From NCBI GenBank assembly GCA_023055355.1, contig JALJCS010000002.1:90421001-90485000 (forward strand): DNA of 64,000 nucleotides. Direction: 5' to 3'. The translations under genes and the position numbers were made by a program. The notes under the pieces were generated by a model. That model was given only the letters and a program-made list of their open reading frames with translations, did not search any database and was not told the DNA's origin. Source of the stretch: Agelaius tricolor (lineage: Eukaryota > Chordata > Aves > Passeriformes > Icteridae). Position 1 is the first letter of the stretch. Every line of letters starts with the position of its first letter. Below, piece by piece: positions 59,266 to 64,000 of this stretch.

Positions 59266-61710
59266 TTCCTTTCTATTTGCCTCCAGTGGCACTGCGCAAC
59301 CGTGAGCTCAGACACTTCATCTGAAAATGCAACAGAATTAAAGCAAGCACGACATGAAAAGTGATTTAAATGTTGAATTGGCATTTTCAGAATGATAGGT
59401 GATTTCTAAGGATATGCTAAGAAAATTTGTCTCTAGGGGAAAAACAGAAAGTTTTTAAAAAACTTCATCTGGTTTAGCGGATTCCTTTCTCTCTCCGCTG
59501 TGAATTAGATAGATTGCCATCTGTACTCACAGCAGAAGAGTGTTCCAGCTTCAGTCAGCAGATGCCCCAAAGACTTCCTAATTTAACTGAAAAATCTCAC
59601 TGCTTTCAGGCACTGTGTTACTTACCTTTGTAGAGAAGTCACATCTCATCACTTCTGACAGAGCTTTCTGAGTACCACTGTTCAGAAGATTAGGAAGCTC
59701 TGTCCTCAAAAAAGAGCAGGCTTTACTAACACCTTTTACCTTGTTCTAAAATTTGCACAGATTTCACATGCAAATTCTGTCTAAATGTATTTTTCTTCAT
59801 ATGAAAGAGCATGGGGAGATTGTAGGGCTTATTTTCCAATTTTACCTGTATATTTACTAATGGAAGAAATAGGTGCCTTTTTGAGTAATATAATAGACTT
59901 TTTCCCAGATGGATCTAAATAAAATGGAAGAATGGAAGAATTATGGTTCACAAAGCATACCAATGGCTAGCAACTTTCCACTCAAAATCAAAAATTATTC
60001 CAAGTCCAACAACTGCTCAGGAAAGACAGGAACCACAGCATTCCAGAAAGGCAGAGATTTCTTCAATAGAGAAAGCAACTATGCAGAAAGAGCCTTCACT
60101 TAAAGGAATTTCCAATATAGGTAAAGACATAGGTGGACTCAAGAAGGAGAGTCAAATGAAAATGCAGGGCAGGTTCTGAAAAAGATTTTGGAGGTGGAGT
60201 CATGGGTTGATAATAAGTGCTGCAGTGCAATAATCAGTTTTAGGGCTTGGATTTTGTTGGTGGCCATTGAGGTGCTGTTTTTTAGGGGTTTATTTTGAGG
60301 ATAAATTGGAATACATACAATTGTATGTAACTCCACAGTTCAATATTTCAGACTGATGTTCAGCCAGAGGATCACTGAAGCACCTTTGAAATTCCAGCCA
60401 TTCTCCTGAGAGGCTAGAAATATATTTCAAACTGAATCTGCTAAAATTAATATGAGATTGCTTGCATACTTCTTTCCTTTAATCTATATATCTCCCAGCA
60501 CTTCAGATCACTTGCTGACTTGCTTTTCTTCCTTCCACTTTTTTTTCTTTTCCCAGGAACTTGTGCTCACCAGTTTGAATACACATATGTTCTCTTGTTT
60601 ATTGCTCCAGACACATCCTTCATTTGTTAATAGATTCATATGCTTGTGCTCCTGATGGGTTTTGTTTGCTCTTGATTCAGTCACTGAAATCTGCGTGTAG
60701 CAAGGAATTTGAAAAGAGCATGCAGCTGTTTTCCAGATAAACTGACACATCATAATTTTGTACTTTTAGCATCCTCCTTTGTTTTAATAAGTATGGATGT
60801 CATGGATTTATAAACAAGTACTTTGAGGATTTGAAGCTCATTTCACTATTGACTTTCTCTTATCTTTTATTTTCTCCTTATTTTTTGTAGATGTATTTGT
60901 GGACTTTGGAACAATCTAATGCTGTAGCAATCATATCACTTTCAATTTGCACAGGATTTTTTTACTGTCAGACTCCTTTAATGGAATGGTAATGGCTCTT
61001 CTGTATGCCATGGCTGAATTGTGCTAGAAGCTTTACAGGCAAATAAACAAAATCTGGCCTTGGCTGTTCAACTGGACTCAGTCCCACACATAATCACTCT
61101 TACTGAGCACATAATAATAACCCATGATTGCACTGTCTTGTTGGTAGGGTTTAGTTGACAGCAGACTGAATCCTAATTTTGTTACTCAGCACTGTGGTTG
61201 TGTAACTATGAGCAGAATTCTGTTCTTGGGCCTAGCAGCTTAGGAATATGCCAAGCCCCTGGCTTTTTCAGTAATTCCTATGGATTTATTTATCCTAATA
61301 GAAAATGCAGTTTGCAAATTGATTTTTTCACCTGCATGGCAAAGATTTTATAAATAAGAAAATAGTCTAGATGTGAGCAGACCCTGAAAAATGAGGTTAC
61401 AAACCTGTATTTGGAAGGATCCAAATGTTCCCCAGAAATAACTTCTGTGTACCTAAGGTTAGGTGAAAGAGGACCTTTTACAAAACAACCTTCACGTTAT
61501 GCATCAGTATTAAGTAAATGGACACACTATGTATGAAATTGTAGGGACATCAGCACTGCTTGGCCTTTGTGACCACAACTGTGCTCCTCCATGTGGTGAG
61601 GGCTATCAGTAGGAACTGGGTCAGCTCCTTGGTCTCACTCCTTTTTGCAATGCCCTGTCACTTTGTAAGCAATATCTCACCACAGGAGGTATAGATAAGA
61701 TATTAGGAAT
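59266..61710. other. unique noncoding DNA
   Basis: No gene, RNA or repeat recognised. Confidence 0.6.
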
Positions 61711-61751
61711 CTTTTTTTTTTTTCTTCTTCTTTTTTTCTTTTTTTTTTTTT
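61711..61751. repeat. T-rich tract
   Basis: T12 and T13 runs separated by cttcttc, immediately left of a CR1 copy. Confidence 0.9.
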
Positions 61752-61756
61752 AATGG

Positions 61757-61952
61757 AAAGGGCTGTAAATCATTGCAGCACACTGGCCAGGGAATTGGTG
61801 GAATTATCATCCCTATAAGTGTTCAAAAAACATTTAGATGAGGCATTTGAGGACATGATTTAATGGTGAACATCATCCTGGTGCTGGGTTGAAGGTTGGA
61901 CTTAGGGATCTTTAAGGTCCTTTCCAACCTTAACAATTCCATGATTCTGTGA
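61757..61952 (+). mobile_element. CR1 LINE 3' end (E/J-like)
   Basis: On the + strand: 'cactggccagggaattggtg', 'catccctataagtgttcaa', 'catttagatgaggcatttg', 'aggacatgatttaatggtga', 'ggttggacttagggatcttt' and 'aaggtcctttccaacctta', with an attccatgattctgtg tail. The wording fits the same CR1 group as the fragment at 3825. The left end is approximate. Confidence 0.9.
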
Positions 61953-64000
61953 CCTCACATACATTTGTTTCTGTGGGATTCTTTAGGTAGGACAAAATTT
62001 CAGCATAAAGGAGGTCTGAATTTAGCAGTCCAAAGATCTACTGATTTCTTGAGCAGGATAACCTTCTTGATCTTCTGCCATACTATCATGAAACTCAAGA
62101 GGATGCAGATTTGAGCAAAAATCCCTGGACATGCATCATTTACATTTTTAAACTTACACCCTGTAGGACTTGCTCCAATGCCATGTTATTTCTAGTGAAG
62201 TTATCAAGACATGAAATTAAAAACAATAAGAAGAAACCCTGACTGTTTTTCACTGATTTTTGTTTGATGGGTTGTTTTTTGTTTTGTTTTTTTTTTGAAG
62301 ATTGGTCCAAAGATGAAATCAAAATGAAATAATGTTTCACAACAAAATCCAACAAAAGAATTTTTCTTGAAAGAACCTATCTGCTTCTCCATTTCTTGCT
62401 GTACCCACATCCTCAAATGGCAAGCACAAGAGGTGGTAATTTGCTTTTTCGTGTTCCTTTCATGAAATTTTTCAGCACAAATATGGGAATAAATATTACC
62501 TATTAGTGTGTCAATCCCTGCATCTCCACACAAGCACAAACAGAATAACTAATTGCTGCCACAGTATGGGTAACAAAGCTGTGTTATGCCTCACACCAAG
62601 TAGTTGTTTAAACATCTCCAAGCAATAAGAACTCTCTCCAGAAGTATCAGCAAATTGTAGTCTCACTGTGAAAACTGAGCACATGATTTTTAGTAATTTT
62701 ATTGGCTTGTCTGTCTTGACCATGAGTGAATATTTGTACCAAGCTGTCCGCACTCACCTACTTAACCTTCTGTCTCTAGATGTTTCAGGGCTCCCTTCTT
62801 CCTCAGTGAATAATAATAAGGCACCTTTTCTCTGGGTTCAGAGAGGAAAAATGAAGGTGGAGCTCTGAGGGTACCGTATCTCTGCTCATTGGAAAGGAGT
62901 ATATGATTGTTATTAATTTGAAGGCTCAAGGGTGGTGTCTGAGGTGGCTGCTTAACTTTTCAAGGAAATTTAATATTGCAAAAGAATTCATAAATAAAAT
63001 TTCACTGTTTTAGATTAAACCAATGCCTTAGAAGTGCTGGGGCTTCAACTCCTTGCATAATTGATTGAAAGATTTGGACATCTCCACTGTGTGACTCAGA
63101 GGACACAATTTAGGAAAATCCACACATACATCCCGGGCTCCTGAGGCTAAGATAACTGATCAAGTGCCTGAAGAATAAAAACATACCATCACCTGTGGAT
63201 CTTGTTATGAGACTTGACTGCTGCCATTTAGTTGTCTTTTGGTCTGATGGTCTTGACCCATTGGGGCAGGGAAAGGAAGGCAAAGTCTGATAGGTCAAAA
63301 TACGCTCAGGCTCAGTGGTAATGCCCAGGAGGGAGCTTTCAGTTTTCTAGTGGAAAGCCTCAGAAATTATTCTGGGGGCACTTTCGGGGTCTTTGTTGGC
63401 TTTTGACACATTCTAAGACATGCCAGCTAATTCTTCATGGATGTGGGTGAAGAGCACCTAAAGATCATACATGTATCTGAGGAGTTGTCCACCCAGGCTG
63501 GGCATATCCATGCCATGATTCCACAGTCTTGTGAGAATTATGTTGGGCATTGGTTATTCCCACTGGGACCAAAAAAAGGTATAAATCTAAGAGGGAAGCT
63601 CCCCAGCCATTGCACTACAACTCTCTGATCTTCCCAGAGAGAATATTAAGTTCATGTTGCATACAATGACTCCACACAGTAACAAAACCTTGATCCTAAT
63701 GCTGCCTATTTCCTTTGTGCAGTTTTATACCATTAGTTCAGTTTCCTGTGTTCCTCCCTAATACCTGCACCATTCCATGAATGCCTATAATTCAGGAATA
63801 GCCATAAATAATTAAATCTGCACAACAGTGAAGAGTTTATGAAAGGAACTTAGTCCCTGTGAATTATTTTGTGAAAGGAGATAATGAGGTTTTTGGGTTT
63901 AAGTCCACCATATTATGGATAACAACAAATATTTAGCTTTAAACATGCAGTCTCCTGAATTAAGGTTCTCTCTGTCTGTTACCAAGAGGACATTAAAAGT
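61953..64000. other. unique noncoding DNA to window end
   Basis: No gene recognised. There is a T-rich patch at 62272-62297. The frames at 62140-62539 and 63437-63628 look like chance. Confidence 0.6.

Noticed and set aside
1..64000. CRISPR arrays, operons, prophage or bacterial defence systems
   Set aside because: The sequence is vertebrate nuclear DNA; the tandem repeats lack unique spacers and no gene clusters exist.

Overview
The window looks like gene-poor avian nuclear DNA, most likely from a songbird. It is AT-rich and its dispersed repeats are almost all CR1 LINE fragments, most of them ending in the typical degenerate ATTCTATG/ATTCTGTG tail. Three solo LTRs resemble LTR families I know from passerine genomes. 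I see no Alu, L1 or B-type SINEs, no tRNA or rRNA genes and no bacterial operon structure. Family assignments come from recognising consensus sequences by eye; no search was run.

No protein-coding gene is supported. The open reading frames I examined are short, lack homology I can recognise, or lie inside repeats. The 209-codon frame at 29093-29722 begins in a 62-bp minisatellite, and several 60-codon frames there are artefacts of the repeat. The window is probably intergenic or a very large intron. One stretch (57790-57914) could be a small terminal coding exon and is reported only as a candidate.

Layout. 1-19.9 kb: mostly unique AT-rich DNA with three short CR1 3' ends (3825, 8601, 10325), a (CA)n tract at 11488, a (CCTT)n tract passing into a 17-bp minisatellite at 15077-15345, a 12-bp repeat at 15741 and an (AT)n tract at 18019. 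19.9-32.5 kb: CR1 copies at 19985 and 25326, and a 62-bp minisatellite of about eight units at 28759-29250. 32.5-34.0 kb: a minus-strand CR1 joining a 3' end to a reverse-transcriptase segment, with a 387-bp solo LTR inserted. 38.2-45.0 kb: the most repeat-dense part, with a CR1 interrupted by an ERVL-like LTR that is itself interrupted by a second LTR of about 0.9 kb (41616-43525), and an old CR1 keeping a decayed reverse-transcriptase core (44145-44930). 47.4-48.0 kb: two CR1 fragments in opposite orientation. 52.23-52.44 kb: a TA-rich tandem repeat next to a perfect 34-bp inverted repeat. 55-64 kb: three more short CR1 copies and the candidate exon.

Nothing here resembles a multi-gene system. 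The parts most worth a second look are the nested retroelements, the perfect inverted repeat beside the TA-rich array, the minisatellite and the candidate exon.
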